A stretch of 64,000 bases of DNA from Prorocentrum cordatum (taxonomy: Eukaryota > Sar > Dinophyceae > Prorocentrales > Prorocentraceae): NCBI GenBank assembly GCA_963575745.1, contig CAUYUJ010018062.1:1-64000 (forward strand), written 5' to 3'. The notes beneath the pieces were generated by a model, which was given only the letters and a program-made list of their open reading frames with translations, was not told where the DNA came from and made no database searches. The position numbers were made by a program, and so were the translations under genes. Every line of letters starts with the position of its first letter. Position 1 is the first letter of the stretch. Shown here piece after piece: positions 28,665 to 39,659 of this stretch.

Positions 28665-29110
28665 GCTCTGTGTTGTGCGTGTTTTCTGTGCGTTGTAGGT
28701 GTTGCGCGCTCTATGTTTGTTTAGCGTGTGGTGTGTTGGGTGTGATATGTGTCTCTGTGTGTGCATATAGCTCTGAGACCCCAGGTGGCCCCGGGCGGCC
28801 TCAGGAGGCCCCAGAAGACTCAAGGAGGCTCCAGGACGCCCCAAAAAGCTCCAGGAGGCCGCAGGAGGCCCCAGGAGGTTCCAGGAGACCCCCAGGAGGC
28901 TCCAAGGCGGGGTCTGGGGTACCAGAAGATACAGAAAGCCCCAGGAGGCCCCAGGAGGTTCCAGGAGGCCCCCAAGAGGTTCCGAGGCGGGGTCTGGGGT
29001 ACCAGAAGGTACGTCGGGGCTCGATTTTGGGAGGATGTTTCAGGCGAAATCGCCATTCTCTGATAATCGGGGTCGACATCATTGAAATTACAATGTTTTC
29101 TTGAAGGTTT
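28655..29110. repeat. Duplicated segment, copy 1
   Basis: TGATGTGAGCTCTGTGTTGT, a TG-rich stretch, CATATAGCTCTGAGACCCCA and a CAGGAGGCCC minisatellite, ending in GGTACGTCGGGGCTCGATTT and ATCGCCATTCTCTGA. The same order occurs at 29565-30010, about 910 bases away. Confidence 0.85.
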
Positions 29111-29564
29111 CATGTTAGAGTGTTGAAATTCAATTTTTTTGACCCTGACGTCACGATCTGCGTGAGGGGCGCCGCCGGTTTTCAGCATTTCGAGGATGTC
29201 CATAGCGAAACGGCCAGAAGAATAGCGAACGCCGCCTTCAATTAACAAGTGGCACGTGTGCGCCCAGGCTCATACAAAGAAGACTGAAAAAAAGGCGTTC
29301 GAAGCAGGAAGACACCATGACTGCAGGATCGGATATGGAGAAGGGGATGCTGGGGAGGCGCCGCCAGGGCGTGCCTAAGAGAAGGGGAAGAGGCAGGAGG
29401 TGAACGCAGAAGAATCTAAGATCGAGGTCGCACTCGAGCGCAAGTGGGGTTGCCACACCTTGCGATGCGTGTACCAGGGCCCTCCAGGAAAACTCAGGAG
29501 GCCCGACTTGTATACCGGAAGAAGCTACAGGAGCCCCCGGGATTGTGAGTGTTGTGTGTGCGTG
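29111..29564. other. Sequence between the duplicated segments; short ORFs only
   Basis: It starts with TTCATGTTAGAGTGTTGAAA, a motif repeated near 34858 (TTTTATGTTAGAATGTTGG). An ATG at 29318 opens a 26-codon basic reading frame, and a second frame at about 29400-29545 reads EESKIEVALERKWGCHTLRC ahead of GATTGTGAGT, which could be an exon with a splice donor. Support is weak. Confidence 0.25.
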
Positions 29565-30010
29565 TGTGATGTGAGCTCTGTGTTGTGCGTGTTTTCTGTG
29601 CGTTGTGGGTGTTGTGTGTGTGTGTGATGTTTGTCTAGCGTGTGATGTGTTGGGTGTGATTTGTGTTTCTGTGTGTGCATGTAGTTATGAGGCCCCAGGA
29701 GGCCCCAGAAGGCCCCAGGCGGCCTCAGGAGGCCCCAGACGACCCCAGGAGGCTCCAGGGGGCCCCGAGGGGCTCCAGGAGGCTGCAGGAGGCCCCAGGA
29801 GGTTCCAGGAGACCCCCAGGAGGCTCCGAGGTGGGGTCTGGTGTACGAGAAGGTACAGAAAACCCCAGGAGGCCCCAGGAGGTTCCAGGAGGCTCCCAAG
29901 AGGCTCCGAGGCGGGGTCTGGGGTACCAGAAGGTACGTCGGGGTTCGATTTTGGGAAGATGTCTAATGCGAAATCGCCATTCTCTGAGAATCGAGGTCAA
30001 ATTCATTGAA
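29565..30010. repeat. Duplicated segment, copy 2
   Basis: Matches 28655-29110 including the closing GGTACGTCGGGGTTCGATTT and ATCGCCATTCTCTGAGAATC. It leads directly into the block beginning CCCAAACAGCTTGCTGAACG. Confidence 0.85.
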
Positions 30011-30012
30011 AT

Positions 30013-30650
30013 TTCCCAAACAGCTTGCTGAACGGGGTGCTGTTGTGATAGAAACTAACTCCGGCCGAGGGAAGGCGGAGCAGAGACATCCCCACAACAA
30101 AATTATGGTTTGGGCCGTTTCGCTTGAGACATCCTCACAACTCTCGTTTCTGAGTTGGCCGGGATTGGCCGTTTCGCCTGAGACATCCTCGAAAAGTTAC
30201 GCTCCGGGACACCGCGGCAGAGGTGGTCCGGGCCGTTTCGCTCGAGACATCCTCGAAACTCTGAGCCCCGAGGTGCCGTGCGAGAGGTGGTCCGGGCCGT
30301 TTTGCTTGAGACATCCTCGAAACTCTGAGCTCTGCGATGCCTTGCGCGAGGTGGTCCGGCCCGTTTCGCCTGAGACATCCTCGAAACTTTGACTTCGGAG
30401 ATGACGCGCGAGAGGTGGTCGGGCCCGTTTCGCCTAGGACATCCTCGAAATTCTGGGCTCTGAGATGCCCTGCGCGAGGTGGTCTGGCCCGTCTCGCCTG
30501 AGACATCCTTGCAACTCTGAGCTCTGAGATGCTGTGCGCAAGGTGGTCCGGCCTGTTTCGCACAAGACATTCTCGCAACTCTGAGCTCTCAGATGCTGCG
30601 CAAGAGGTGGTCCAGCCTGGGGCCCCGAAGACCACGTGTTACATATCCTC
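30013..30650. repeat. 64-bp satellite block with leader, copy 1
   Basis: A leader (CAAACAGCTTGCTGAACGGG) is followed by eight units of about 64 bases. Each unit has GGTGGTCCGGCCCGTTTCGC, TGAGACATCCTCGAAACTCT and GAGCTCTGAGATGCC. The whole block recurs at 33268-33900 (offset about 3255). Minus-strand frames over it are open because the unit rarely contains stops there. Confidence 0.9.
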
Positions 30651-30654
30651 ATGG

Positions 30655-32290
30655 GACCCTGCGAGCCTCAGGAGGCCCCAGAGAGGTCCAGGATGCCGAA
30701 GGACGCCCAGGACAGGCCCCAGAGGCCCCCAGGAGATTCCCAGGAGGCTCCCAGGAGGCCGCCTATCAGAACGTGTCAAGATAATACACATCTGGTGTCG
30801 ATTCGTTGATTTTTCCTGCCCTTGTGCCCCCCCCTCCATTTTGAGGGGCCCAAACGGCCACAGGTTTGATGTCCCCCCTGGGAGCCCCAAGAGGCTTCAG
30901 GAAACCCCAGGTGGAGTTCAGGAGGCCACAGGAGGCCCAGGAGGAAGCTCCAGGAGGTCCCCAGGAGGCCCCAGAAGGCACCAGGAAGCCGCAGGACGCC
31001 CAGGACAGGCCCCAGGGGCCCCCAGGAGATTCCCAGGAGGCTCCCACGAGGCCCCAGGGGGCTGCCTATCAGAACGTGTCAAGTTAATACACATCCGGTG
31101 TCGAATCGTTGATTTTTCCTGCTCTTGTGCCCACCCCCCTCCATTTGGAGAGGCCCAGACGGCTACAGGTTTGATGTCCCCCCTGGGGGCCCCAAGAGGC
31201 TTCAGGAAACCCCAGGTGGAGTTCATGAGGCCACAGGAGGCCCAGGAGGAAGCCCCAGGAGGTCCCCAGGAGGCCCCAGGAGGCACCAGGAGGCCCCCGC
31301 AACTCGGAGCTCTGAGACGCCGCGCTCGAGGTGGTCCGGCCCGTTTCGCCTGGGACTTCCTCGCGCCACGTTTCGCCCGAGACATCGTCGCAACTCTGGG
31401 GTCCGAGTTGCCGCGCGCGAGGTGGTCCAGCCCGTTACGCTGGAAACATTCTCGCAACTCTAGGCTTCGAGATGCCGTTCGGGATGAAGAGGAGGTTGAG
31501 GAGGAGGAGGAGGAGGAGGAGGAGGAGGAGATGGAAGGGAGAAGGAGGAGGCGGATGATGTGCATGAGGGAGCAGGCAGAAGAAGGGGGAGGCCCCAGAG
31601 AGCTCCAGGAGGCCGCAGGACGCCCAGGACAGGCCCCAGGGGTCCCCAGAAGATTCCCAGGAGGCTCCCAGGAGGCCCCAGGAGGCCGCCTATCAGAACG
31701 TGTCAAGATAATACACATCCGGTGTCGATTCGTTGATTCTTCCTGCTCTTGTGCCCCCCCCCCACCATTTGGAGAGGGCCAAACGGCCGCAGGTTAGATA
31801 TCCCCCCTGGGACCCCCAAGAGGCTTCAGGAAACCCCAGGTGGAGTTCAGGAGGCCACAGGAGGCCCAGGAGGAAGCCCCAGGAGGTCACCAGGAGGCAC
31901 CAGGAGGCCCCCGCAACTCGGAGCTCTGAGACGCCGCGCTCGAGGTGGTCTGGCCCGTTTCGCCTGGGACTTCCTCGCAGCACGTTTGCCCGAGAAATCG
32001 TCGCAACTCTGGGGTCCGAGATGCCGCGCGCGAGGTGGTCGAGCTCGTTACGCTGGAGACATCCTGGCAACTCTAGGCTCCGAGATGCCGTTCGGGATGA
32101 AGAGGAGGTCGAGGAGGAGGAGGAGGAGGAGAAGGAGAAGGATATGGAAGGGAGAAGGAGGAGGCGGATGATGTGCATGAGGGAGCAGTCAGGAGGAGGG
32201 GGAGGAGGAGGATGAGGAGGAGGGAGAAGGAAGGGAGTTGCAGGAGAGGACCTAACGGGAAGCGAGTGCGATGTGGACTTGTCAAAACGT
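30655..32290. repeat. Composite repeat of CAGGAGGCCC minisatellite, 135-bp block and 64-bp units
   Basis: Three rounds of the same order. First a CAGGAGGCCC-type minisatellite. Then a ~135-bp block (GTGTCAAGTTAATACACATC, GATTTTTCCTGCTCTTGTGC, GGCTTCAGGAAACCCCAGG) at 30775, 31077 and 31702. The second and third rounds add two or three 64-bp units and a CGTTCGGGATGAAGAGGAGG start followed by a GGA tract (31474, 32090). A fourth round is at 34138-34735. Confidence 0.85.
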
Positions 32291-33267
32291 GTGCGAAAAT
32301 TGTTTGGCCCGTTTCGTTTGAGACATCCTTCCAATACTGAGCTCCAAGATGTCGCTCGCGAGGTGGTCCGGCCCGTTTCGATTGAGCCATCCTCGCAATG
32401 CGAGGCTCGAAGATGTTGCGCGCGAGATGGTCTGACCCATTCTGCCTGAGACGTTTCGTAGCACAGGAGCTCCCATCACAACCTCTCTCATTCCTTCTCC
32501 CGGCTCCCTCTTCCCACTTCCCGCCTGGTTCCTCTTCCCTCCTCCCTCCTCCTGCCTCCCGCCTCCCGATGCTGCGCCTCTGCCTCCGCCTCCCCGTCCC
32601 CGCCGACGTCGTTTCTGCCGCCTCAGCATCCGTCATGCGCGCACTGCCTTCCGCCCTCCCCAGACATCCGACGTCACGATTTTTCTTTTGAGATGTGCGC
32701 CGCGTGCCTCTCGATATCATCCCCGAGGGAACCATCACGACATGCCCCCCCGCTTCTGCGCCCTCCCCCGCTTCCTCTTAAAGTTGCTTCTGAGTTCACA
32801 GCATGGCGGTGGAGCCTCTCACAGTGCCGACCCGACAGCTTACTCGTCGACCAGGTGCGACCTGGGACATCCTCGCAACTCTGGGCTCCGAGACAGGGTT
32901 CCCCAAATAGGATTTTTATATTCCTTTTAGCGACGTCTCAAAACGTGCCAGAGGAGGAGGAGGAGGAGGAGAAGGAGGAGGAGGAGGAGGAGGGAGCAGG
33001 CAGGAGGAGGAGGAGGAGGAGGAGAAGGAGGAGGAGGAGGAGGAGGAGGGATGAGGAATGGACTTGCACGAGAGGGCTTAACGGGAAGCGAGAGGTAGAA
33101 CGGCCCGTTTCGCTTGGGGCATCCTTCCAATACTGAGCTCCGAGATGCCGCACGCGAGGTGGTCCAGCCCGTTTTTCCCGAGCCATCCTCACAATGCGAA
33201 GCTCCGAGATGCCGCCATGCGCGCCCTGCCTTCCGCCCTCCGCAGACATCCGACGTCGCGATTTTTC
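32291..33267. repeat. Degraded 64-bp units, GGA tracts and a duplicated 60-bp motif
   Basis: Partial 64-bp units lie at 32300-32470 and 33100-33205. A pyrimidine-rich stretch lies at 32490-32570 and GGA arrays at 32945-33050. GCGCGCACTGCCTTCCGCCC followed by AGACATCCGACGTCACG at 32635-32690 recurs at 33215-33265. No gene is seen. Confidence 0.7.
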
Positions 33268-33900
33268 CCCAAACAGCTTGCTGAACGGGGTGCTGTTGTG
33301 ATAGAAGCTAACACCGGCCGAGGGAAGTCGGAGCAGAGACATCCTCACAAAAATTTGATGGTCCGGGCCGATTCGCTTGAGACATCCTCACAACTCTCGT
33401 TTCTGAGTTGGCCGAGATTGGCCGTTTCGCCTGAGACATCCTCGAAAAGTTGCGCTCCGGGACGCCGCGTGAGAGGTGGTCCAGGCCGTTTCGCTTGAGA
33501 CATCCTCGAAACTCTGAGCCCCGTGGTGCCGTGCGAGAGGTGGTCCGGGCCGTTTTGCTTGAGACATCCTCGAAACTCTGAGCTTTGAGATGCCCTGCGC
33601 GAGGTGGTCCGGCCCGTTTCGCCTGAGACACCCTCGAAACTCTGACCTCGGAGATGCCGCGCGAGAGGTGGTCAGGCCCGTTTCGCCTGAGACATCCTCG
33701 AACTTCTGAGCTCAGAGATACACTGCGCGAGGTGGTCCGGCCCGTCTCGCCTGAGACATCCTCGCAACTCTGAGCTCTGAGATGCCGTGCGAAAGGTGGT
33801 CCGGCCTGTTTCGCACAAGAAATTCTCGCATTTCTGAGCTCCCAGATGCTGCGCAAGAGATGGCCCAGCCTGGGGGCCCAGAAGACCACATGTTACATAT
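33268..33900. repeat. 64-bp satellite block with leader, copy 2
   Basis: A near-copy of 30013-30650: same leader, eight 64-bp units, and the same exit into CACATGTTACATAT. Confidence 0.9.
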
Positions 33901-34735
33901 CTTCCCTGGGACCCTGGGAGCCCGCCTGAGACATCCTCGAACTTCTGAGCTCTGAGATGCCCTGCGCGAGGTGGTCCAGCCCGTCTCGCCTGAGACATCC
34001 TCGCAACTCTGAGCTCTGAGATGCCGTGCGCAAGGTGGTCCGGCCTGTTTCGTCGAAGACACTCTCGAAACTCTGAGCTCCCAGATGCCGCGCAAGAGGT
34101 GGTCCGGCCTGGGGGCCCACAAAGACCACATGTTACATATCCTCCCTGGGACCCTGGGAGCCCCAGGAGGCCCCAGAGAGCTCCAGGAAGCCGCAGGACG
34201 CCCAGGACAGGCCCCAGGGGTCCCCAGGAGATTCCCAGGAGGCTCCCAGGAGGCCCCAGGAGGCCCCCTATCAGAACGTGTCAAGTTAATACACATCCGG
34301 TGTCGATTCGTTGATTTTTCCTGCTCTTGTGCCTCCCCCTCCATTTTGAGAGGCCCAAACGGCCACAGGTTAGATATCCCCCCTGGGAGCCCCAAGAGGC
34401 TTCAGGAAACCCCAGGTGGAGTTCATGAGGCCACAGGAGGCCCAGGAGGAAGCCCCAGGAGGTCCCCAGGAGGTCCCAGGAGGCCCCAGGAGGCCCAGGA
34501 GGCCCCCGCAACTCGGAGCTCTGAGACGCCGCGCTCGAGGTGGTCCGGCCCGTTTCGCCTGAGACTTCCTCGCAGCACGTTTCGCCCGAGACATCGTCGC
34601 AACTCTGGGGTCCGAGATGCCGCGCGCGAGGTGGTCCAGCCCGTTACGCTGGAGACATCCTCGCAACTCTAGGCTCCGAGATGCCGTTCGGGATGAAGAG
34701 GAGGTGGAGGAGGAGGAGGAGGAGGAGGAGGCATG
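33901..34735. repeat. Composite repeat, fourth round
   Basis: Three 64-bp units (33920-34115), the CAGGAGGCCC minisatellite, the 135-bp block at 34277, more minisatellite, two 64-bp units and the CGTTCGGGATGAAGAGGAGG start with a GGA tract at 34686-34730. Confidence 0.85.
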
Positions 34736-34995
34736 TTTAACATGCCATGCCAGCCCGCGCTGGACGGGCACGCAATCGACCTTGGAAACCGCAGTGGGTC
34801 TAAAAACCCTGTTTGGGGATACTGCACTCCGGCTATAATTACAATGTGTTTTTGAAGGTTTTATGTTAGAATGTTGGAATTCTCATGTGTTTTTGGACCC
34901 TGACGCCGCCATCAATTAATCGGCTCTGAGCTCTACTCCCTCGGAGAGGTGCGTAAGAGAATCAGCTTTGAGCTCTACTCCCTCGGAGAGGTGCG
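34736..34995. other. AT-richer spacer with a 51-bp direct repeat
   Basis: GAGCTCTACTCCCTCGGAGA with GGTGCGTA occurs at 34927 and 34971. The TTATGTTAGAATGTTGGAAT motif is shared with 29108. Confidence 0.6.
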
Positions 34996-34996
34996 T

Positions 34997-35085
<89 letters not shown>

Positions 35086-35107
35086 ATACATATATATATA
35101 TATATAC
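34996..35107. repeat. (ATG)n followed by (TA)n
   Basis: About 29 ATG triplets, then ATACATATATATATATATAC. It reads as poly-His on the minus strand. Confidence 0.95.
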
Positions 35108-35420
35108 TAGCGTCGATCGATGTCGGTATGGGAGGCTTGCATTATTTGCCACCGAAGCTTGTGGTGATTCTCGTGGGGAGAGCCGACGCGTGGCCGCGGG
35201 CGTGGGACTTCGAGCGCGAAGGCCGTCGAGGCTCGGGGTGCCTCAGATCCACGCGCAGACAGGCGGCCCCCGAGCAGGGTTTTTATCGTGACCTCCGATT
35301 CGATTCGACTCGACTCGATGCGATGCGATTTCGATCGATTCCGATGTCGATTCGATCCGGCTTCGGATTCCGATCTGAGTTTCGGTTGTTCGTGGAGGCC
35401 TTTTTAGCATAACGATGTCC
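35108..35420. other. GC-rich sequence with CGATT-type repeats
   Basis: CGATTCGATTCGACTCGACT and relatives fill 35298-35375. The same style of CGATCCGATT sequence occurs at 55505-55560. Confidence 0.6.
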
Positions 35421-35532
35421 TCCTCCTCCTCCTCCTCCTCCTCCTTGTTCTCGTCCTCGTCCTCCTCTTATTTCTCTTTCTCCTTCCTTCTCCTCCTTGT
35501 TCTCGTCGTCCTCCTCCTTTTCCTCCTCTCAA
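35421..35532. repeat. (TCC)n/(CTT)n pyrimidine tract
   Basis: About 110 bases of TCC, CTC and TTC, ending CTCCTCTCAAG. Confidence 0.9.
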
Positions 35533-35550
35533 GCACGAGGGGCCCGAGCC

Positions 35551-35573
35551 CCGTAGTACCATCTTTTGGCTCT
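35551..35573 (+). other. Spliced-leader-like sequence (weak)
   Basis: CCGTAG, TA, CCAT, CT and TTTGGCTC line up with the dinoflagellate leader CCGTAG-CCAT-TTTGGCTC if two 2-base insertions are allowed. Like the better candidate at 42707, it lies just downstream of a pyrimidine tract. The insertions make chance similarity possible. Confidence 0.25.
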
Positions 35574-35756
35574 ATTGGGCTCGCTGCTCCCGCCCAGTGC
35601 CTTCCCGTGGCGCTTGAGGGGCACGCCTCACGACTGGAGTTCTGCGGTTTTCGTTGGCTTCTATCTGGTAGGCGTTGGCAAGATCTGGGCAAATTTGTTC
35701 GTTTTCGTGGGCGACCTGTTCTTCCAGCTCGGGGCCTCCGGTAAGGGGGGGATGAG
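35574..35756. other. Non-repetitive sequence with no supported gene
   Basis: Short open frames with hydrophobic residues (for example LVGVGKIWANLFVFVGDLFF) are present but no start, domain or splice pair is convincing. Confidence 0.3.
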
Positions 35757-36190
35757 CCCGGAGTGGCTAGCATTCCCCGCCGTGCGGGACGAGCCCTGGA
35801 GCGGCTAGCATTCCCCGCCGTGGTATGCAGTGGCGGCCTATGTCAGTTAGTAGATCGTTGAGTTTTGGCGGTGGTCTCGGCTTTTATGCTTCAACGTCTA
35901 TTTCTCACGCGTCTACTGCATGGGCTCAGCCAGCTGCTATTGAGTGCCGTGGTATCCATCGTCTGGGTTGCCTGCAGTTGGTGGTTTCCTCGTGCATCTC
36001 ACGCTCGCCATGGTTTTGGTGCTCAGTCTCTGTTTGCGGGACGAGCCCTGGTGAGGCTAGCATTCCCCGCCGTGGTAGCAGTGGCGGTCTATGTCGCCAG
36101 CTAATTCTAGGAGTTTTGGCAGTGGTGTCTATTCCTTTGCTTCACTTTCATTTTTCAGGCATATGCTGGGCGGGCCCTGCTGCTATTTAA
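35757..36190. repeat. ~270-bp imperfect direct repeat
   Basis: GGACGAGCCCTGG, GGCTAGCATTCCCCGCCGTG, GCAGTGGCGGYCTATGTC and GAGTTTTGGCRGTGGT occur in this order at about 35785-35890 and again at 36038-36130. An extra half copy of the CTAGCATTCCCCGCCGTG motif lies at 35767. Confidence 0.75.
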
Positions 36191-36570
36191 TTCAATTTCC
36201 TCGTTTCTATGCTGGTTGTTTGATTTTCACTCGCTTGAGTCTCGCCGTAATGCCAATGCACTAGCTTCGGTGATTGCCACAGCAGTACGGTTTGTATGGG
36301 TGCCATTTGTTTTGTCGCATGCGACGGGCGAGTGGCCATTCCGCTGGGCTGATATTCGTGGGGCGCGGCGGGCGGGCGGTGCTGGGCGTGTTTGGCTTAA
36401 TAATACCGTACTGCGTTGGGTACATACGGCGGCCAACCTCTACAGACGGCGTCAATTTCGTCTCCTCGGGTGTCTTCTTGGCGGGCAGGCGCGAGGGCCT
36501 CAAGGTGTTCGTGTGAGTCGGGCAGGCAACCTTCTCTCTATCTTGATTTGTATGACTACGTCATTGATCC
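36191..36570. other. Non-repetitive sequence with an open frame
   Basis: A plus frame from about 36216 gives mixed-composition residues (for example WVPFVLSHATGEWPFRWADI) before entering the pyrimidine tract as Pro/Leu repeats. No family is recognised. Confidence 0.25.
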
Positions 36571-36900
36571 CATTCCCATTCCCATTCCCATTCCTCCTTC
36601 TCCTCCTCCTTCTCCTCCTTCTCCTTCTCCTCCTCCTCTTCCTCCTCCCCCTTTTTCTCGTCCTCCTCCTTCTCCTCCTTTTCCTTCTCCTCCTTCTCCT
36701 TCACCTCCTCCTCCCCCTCCTCCTCCTCCTCCTCATCTTCCTCCTCCTCGTCCTCCTCCTCCTCCTCCTCCTCCTCCCCTCCCGCTCCTCCTTTTTCTCT
36801 TCCTCCTCCTCCTCCTCCTTCCCCGCCTCCTTCTCCTCCTCCTCCTCCTCCTCCTCCTCCTCCTCCTCCTCCTCCCCTTCCTTCTCCTTCTCCTCATCCC
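36571..36900. repeat. (CCCATT)n then (TCC)n/(CTTCTC)n pyrimidine tract
   Basis: Five CCCATT hexamers are followed by about 300 bases of TCC-type repeats. Confidence 0.95.
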
Positions 36901-37664
36901 CACTGGCCCTAGCCCCCCGTCTCAGGGGTTGCCGACTGACCGCGTCGCCGATCTTCGCGGGGTCCATCCTGGGTCCGTTCCAGTGAGAACGCCTGCCTGG
37001 CCGAGCCAGGGGGGCGTGTGCAACGACCATGGACCCAGATCGGGGATACGCAAAGCTCGAGCTCGCTGGAGCTCGGGCTTGCCGACGCTCTCTGGCAATC
37101 CCGCTTTGGACCCTGACGGCCCGGTTCTTGCGGGCTGTCTGCCGCGGGAGCCCGCGTCAAGTTTCAGAGGAGGGGGAGGGGGAGTAGGAGGGGGAGGAGG
37201 AGGACGAGGAGGAGGAGGAGGAGGAGGAGAATGAAGAGGAGAAAAAGGAGGAAAAATGCCGTTTTCGTTTCCTGACGGCGAAGCAGATCAGCCGGCCCAA
37301 GCTCCCCGAGCACGGGTCTCCAGTCCCTCCGACCCTCGCCCTCTGACCACTCCCCTCCTGCTCGGGGTGCTCTTCCTGGGGGCGCGGCTGTCAGGTCTTC
37401 AATCAAGGACCCTTGCCCTCGCCCTTGCCTTCAGTCGGGCCTGTCCATCTACAAGAAGAATATTCAAAAATAGTTCAGAAATGGTCTGGAGACGTTTTTT
37501 TTTGTGGGGACGTTTTTTTGTGTATATATGTAAATATAACCATATAGATATACATATGTGGTATAGGGATACATGATAAAATTATCATCATGCATGACAT
37601 ACACACAAACACATGCTCTTCGCACAGTATGACTCCATGTTGGCTCCCATCGTACAAGTGAAAC
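36901..37664. other. Mixed sequence with a GGA tract
   Basis: A GGA array lies at 37168-37235. ATG 37029 opens a 52-codon frame (MDPDRGYAKLELAGARACRR) that ends in the GGA array. From 37485 to 37600 the sequence is AT-rich with T runs and ATATAC words. No gene is supported. Confidence 0.35.
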
Positions 37665-38475
37665 GAGTTCTTCCTTGGGAGCGTTCAAGGGAGCGGACGT
37701 CGTCGTCGCGGCCGTCGTCGCGGCCCCCCGGGAGCGCTCGAGGGAACCATTTTGTCGTTGACGTCGTGGCCGTCGTCGTATGGCTCCTTGGGAGGGCGCT
37801 CGAGGGAGCGGACGTCGTCGTCGTCGTGGTTGTCTGGGAGCGCTCGAAAGGGCCATCATGGTCATCGTACTCGTGGCTGACGGCGTGTGGCTCCTTGGGA
37901 GCGGTCGAGGGAGCCGTCGTAGTCGTCGTCGTCGTCGTAGCCGTCGGTGTGGTTCCATGGGGGCGCTCGAGGGAGCGGACGTCGTCGTCGCGGTCGTCGT
38001 CGTGGCTCTTTGGGAGCGCTCGAAGGAACTTGTTTATCGTTGTCGTCGTGGTCGTCGTCGTGTGATTCATTGGGAGCGCTCGAAGGACTCGTCGTCGTCA
38101 TCGTCTCCGTCGCTGTCGTTCCTTGGGGGCGCTCGAGGGAGCGGACGTCGTGGTCGTCGTCGTCGTGGCTGTCTGGGAGCGCTCGAGGGAACCATCATAC
38201 TTGTCGTCATCGTGGTCGTCGTCGTCTGGCTCCTTGGGAGCACCCAAATGAACCGTCGTCGTGGTCGCCGACAGTGTCGCCGGGGCACTTGGGAGCGCTC
38301 GAGGGAACCATTTTGTCGGTATCGTCGTGGCCGTCGTCTTGTGGTTCCGTGGGAACGCTCGAGGGAGCCGTCTTCGTCGTCGTCGTCGCCGTCGGTGTGG
38401 TTTGCTGGGAGGGCTCGAGGGAGCGGACGCCGTCGTCGTCGTCGTGGCTGACTGGGAGCCCTCGAGGGAATTCTT
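37665..38475. repeat. GTC-rich composite satellite, block 4
   Basis: The longest uninterrupted block after 23206-24084, with the same GGGAGCGCTCGAGGGA cores, GTCGTC runs and connectors. Confidence 0.85.
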
Positions 38476-38689
38476 TACGCTTCGCGTATCCCCACCAGCC
38501 CATCTCACAACAGCAACTCTTGCGAAGCATGCCGACAGTCGTGTTTTTCAGGCGTGTGTCCGCTTGCCCCCGCATATCTCCCCTGTTCCTCCTTCCTCCC
38601 GCCTCCTTGTACATCCTCCTTGTGGGGGGAGCGGGAGAAGGACGAGGCGGAGGAGGAGGGAGAGAAAGCGCTCCTCGTGATTTGAGTCG
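38476..38689. other. Spacer between satellites
   Basis: Mixed sequence with a short GGA-like stretch at 38640-38665 and no recognised feature. Confidence 0.4.
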
Positions 38690-39100
38690 TTTGGGGTTTC
38701 TCGTCCTGGTGTGAGTCGTTCGGGCCCTTCTTCCTGGTGTGAGTCGTTCGGGCTCTTCGTGGTGTGAGTCGTTCGGGCTCTTCGTCCTGGTGTGAGTCGT
38801 TCGGGCTTCTCGTGGTGTGAGTTGTTCGGGCCCCTCGTCCTGGTGTGAGTCGTTCGGGCCCCTCCTCCTGGTGTGACTCGTTCGGGCTCCTCGTGGTGTG
38901 AGTCGTTCGGGGCCCCGTCGTGGTGTGAGTCGTTCGGGCTCCTCGTGGTGTGAGTCGTTCGGGCGCCTCGTCCTGGTGTGAGTCGTTCGGGCCCCTCCTT
39001 CTGGTGTGAGTCGTTCGGGCTCTTCGTGGTGTGAGTCGTTCGGGCCCCTCGTCCTGGTGTGAGTCGTTCGGGCTCCTCGTGGCGTGAGGCGTTCGGGCAC
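38690..39100. repeat. 24-28-bp satellite, about 16 units
   Basis: GTGTGAGTCGTTCGGGC followed by TCTTCGTG or CCCTCCTCCTG. Two unit lengths alternate irregularly. The minus strand is open in all frames. Confidence 0.9.
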
Positions 39101-39258
39101 CTCGTCCCGTTTTGGGGCGTCTTGGGGGCCTCTTGGCGGCCCCAGGGGTTTCTAGGAGCGTCTTGGGTGCCTTGGGGGAGCCTCTTCGGGCCTCTTGGGA
39201 GCCTCTTGGAGGCCGTTTGGGGCGTCTTGGGGGCCTCCTGGCGGCCCCAGGGGCTTCC
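39101..39258. repeat. GGGGCGTCTTGGGGGCCTC repeat
   Basis: TTGGGGCGTCTTGGGGGCCT and GGCGGCCCCAGGGG recur at 39111 and 39218. Similar GTCTTGGGG words dominate 46366-46880. Confidence 0.7.
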
Positions 39259-39500
39259 AGTTGGGAGCGCTCGAGGGAACCATTTTGTCGGTATCGTCGT
39301 GGCCGTCGTCTTGTGGTTCCGTGGGAACGCTCGAGGGAGCCGTCTTCGTCGTCGTCTTCGCCGTCGGTGTGGTTTGCTGGGAGGGCTCGAGGGAGCGGAC
39401 GCCGTCGTCGTCGTCGTGGCTGACTGGGAGCCCTCGAGGGAACTATCATCGTGGGCGTCGTCGTGTTGGCCCCTTGGGAGCGCCCGAGGGGGCTTTCGTC
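39259..39500. repeat. GTC-rich composite satellite, block 5
   Basis: A near-copy of the end of block 4 (38285-38475), sharing the order of CATTTTGTCGGTATCGTC, TTGTGGTTCCGTGGGAACGC and GGACGCCGTCGTC. Confidence 0.85.
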
Positions 39501-39659
39501 GTCGCCGAGCCACAAGTACACCGACGCGCCCATTGTCCTACCACCACCACTGATGTTCCCCATAGCAACACCAACATCAGGCCGCCCCAATTTCCAACGT
39601 TGCCGCCTCTGCCTGGCGCGGCCCCCGCCGCCGCGGAGCCGGCGGCAGCTGCCGACGGA

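Noticed and set aside
27455-28844. Cys/Val and His/Thr frames over the TG arrays
   Set aside because: Pure dinucleotide and tetranucleotide repeats, and the frames run through the 100-N gap.
37029-37187. A 52-codon ORF starting MDPDRGYAKLELAG as a small gene
   Set aside because: It ends inside a GGA microsatellite, other frames are equally open, and no leader, homologue or splice signal supports it.
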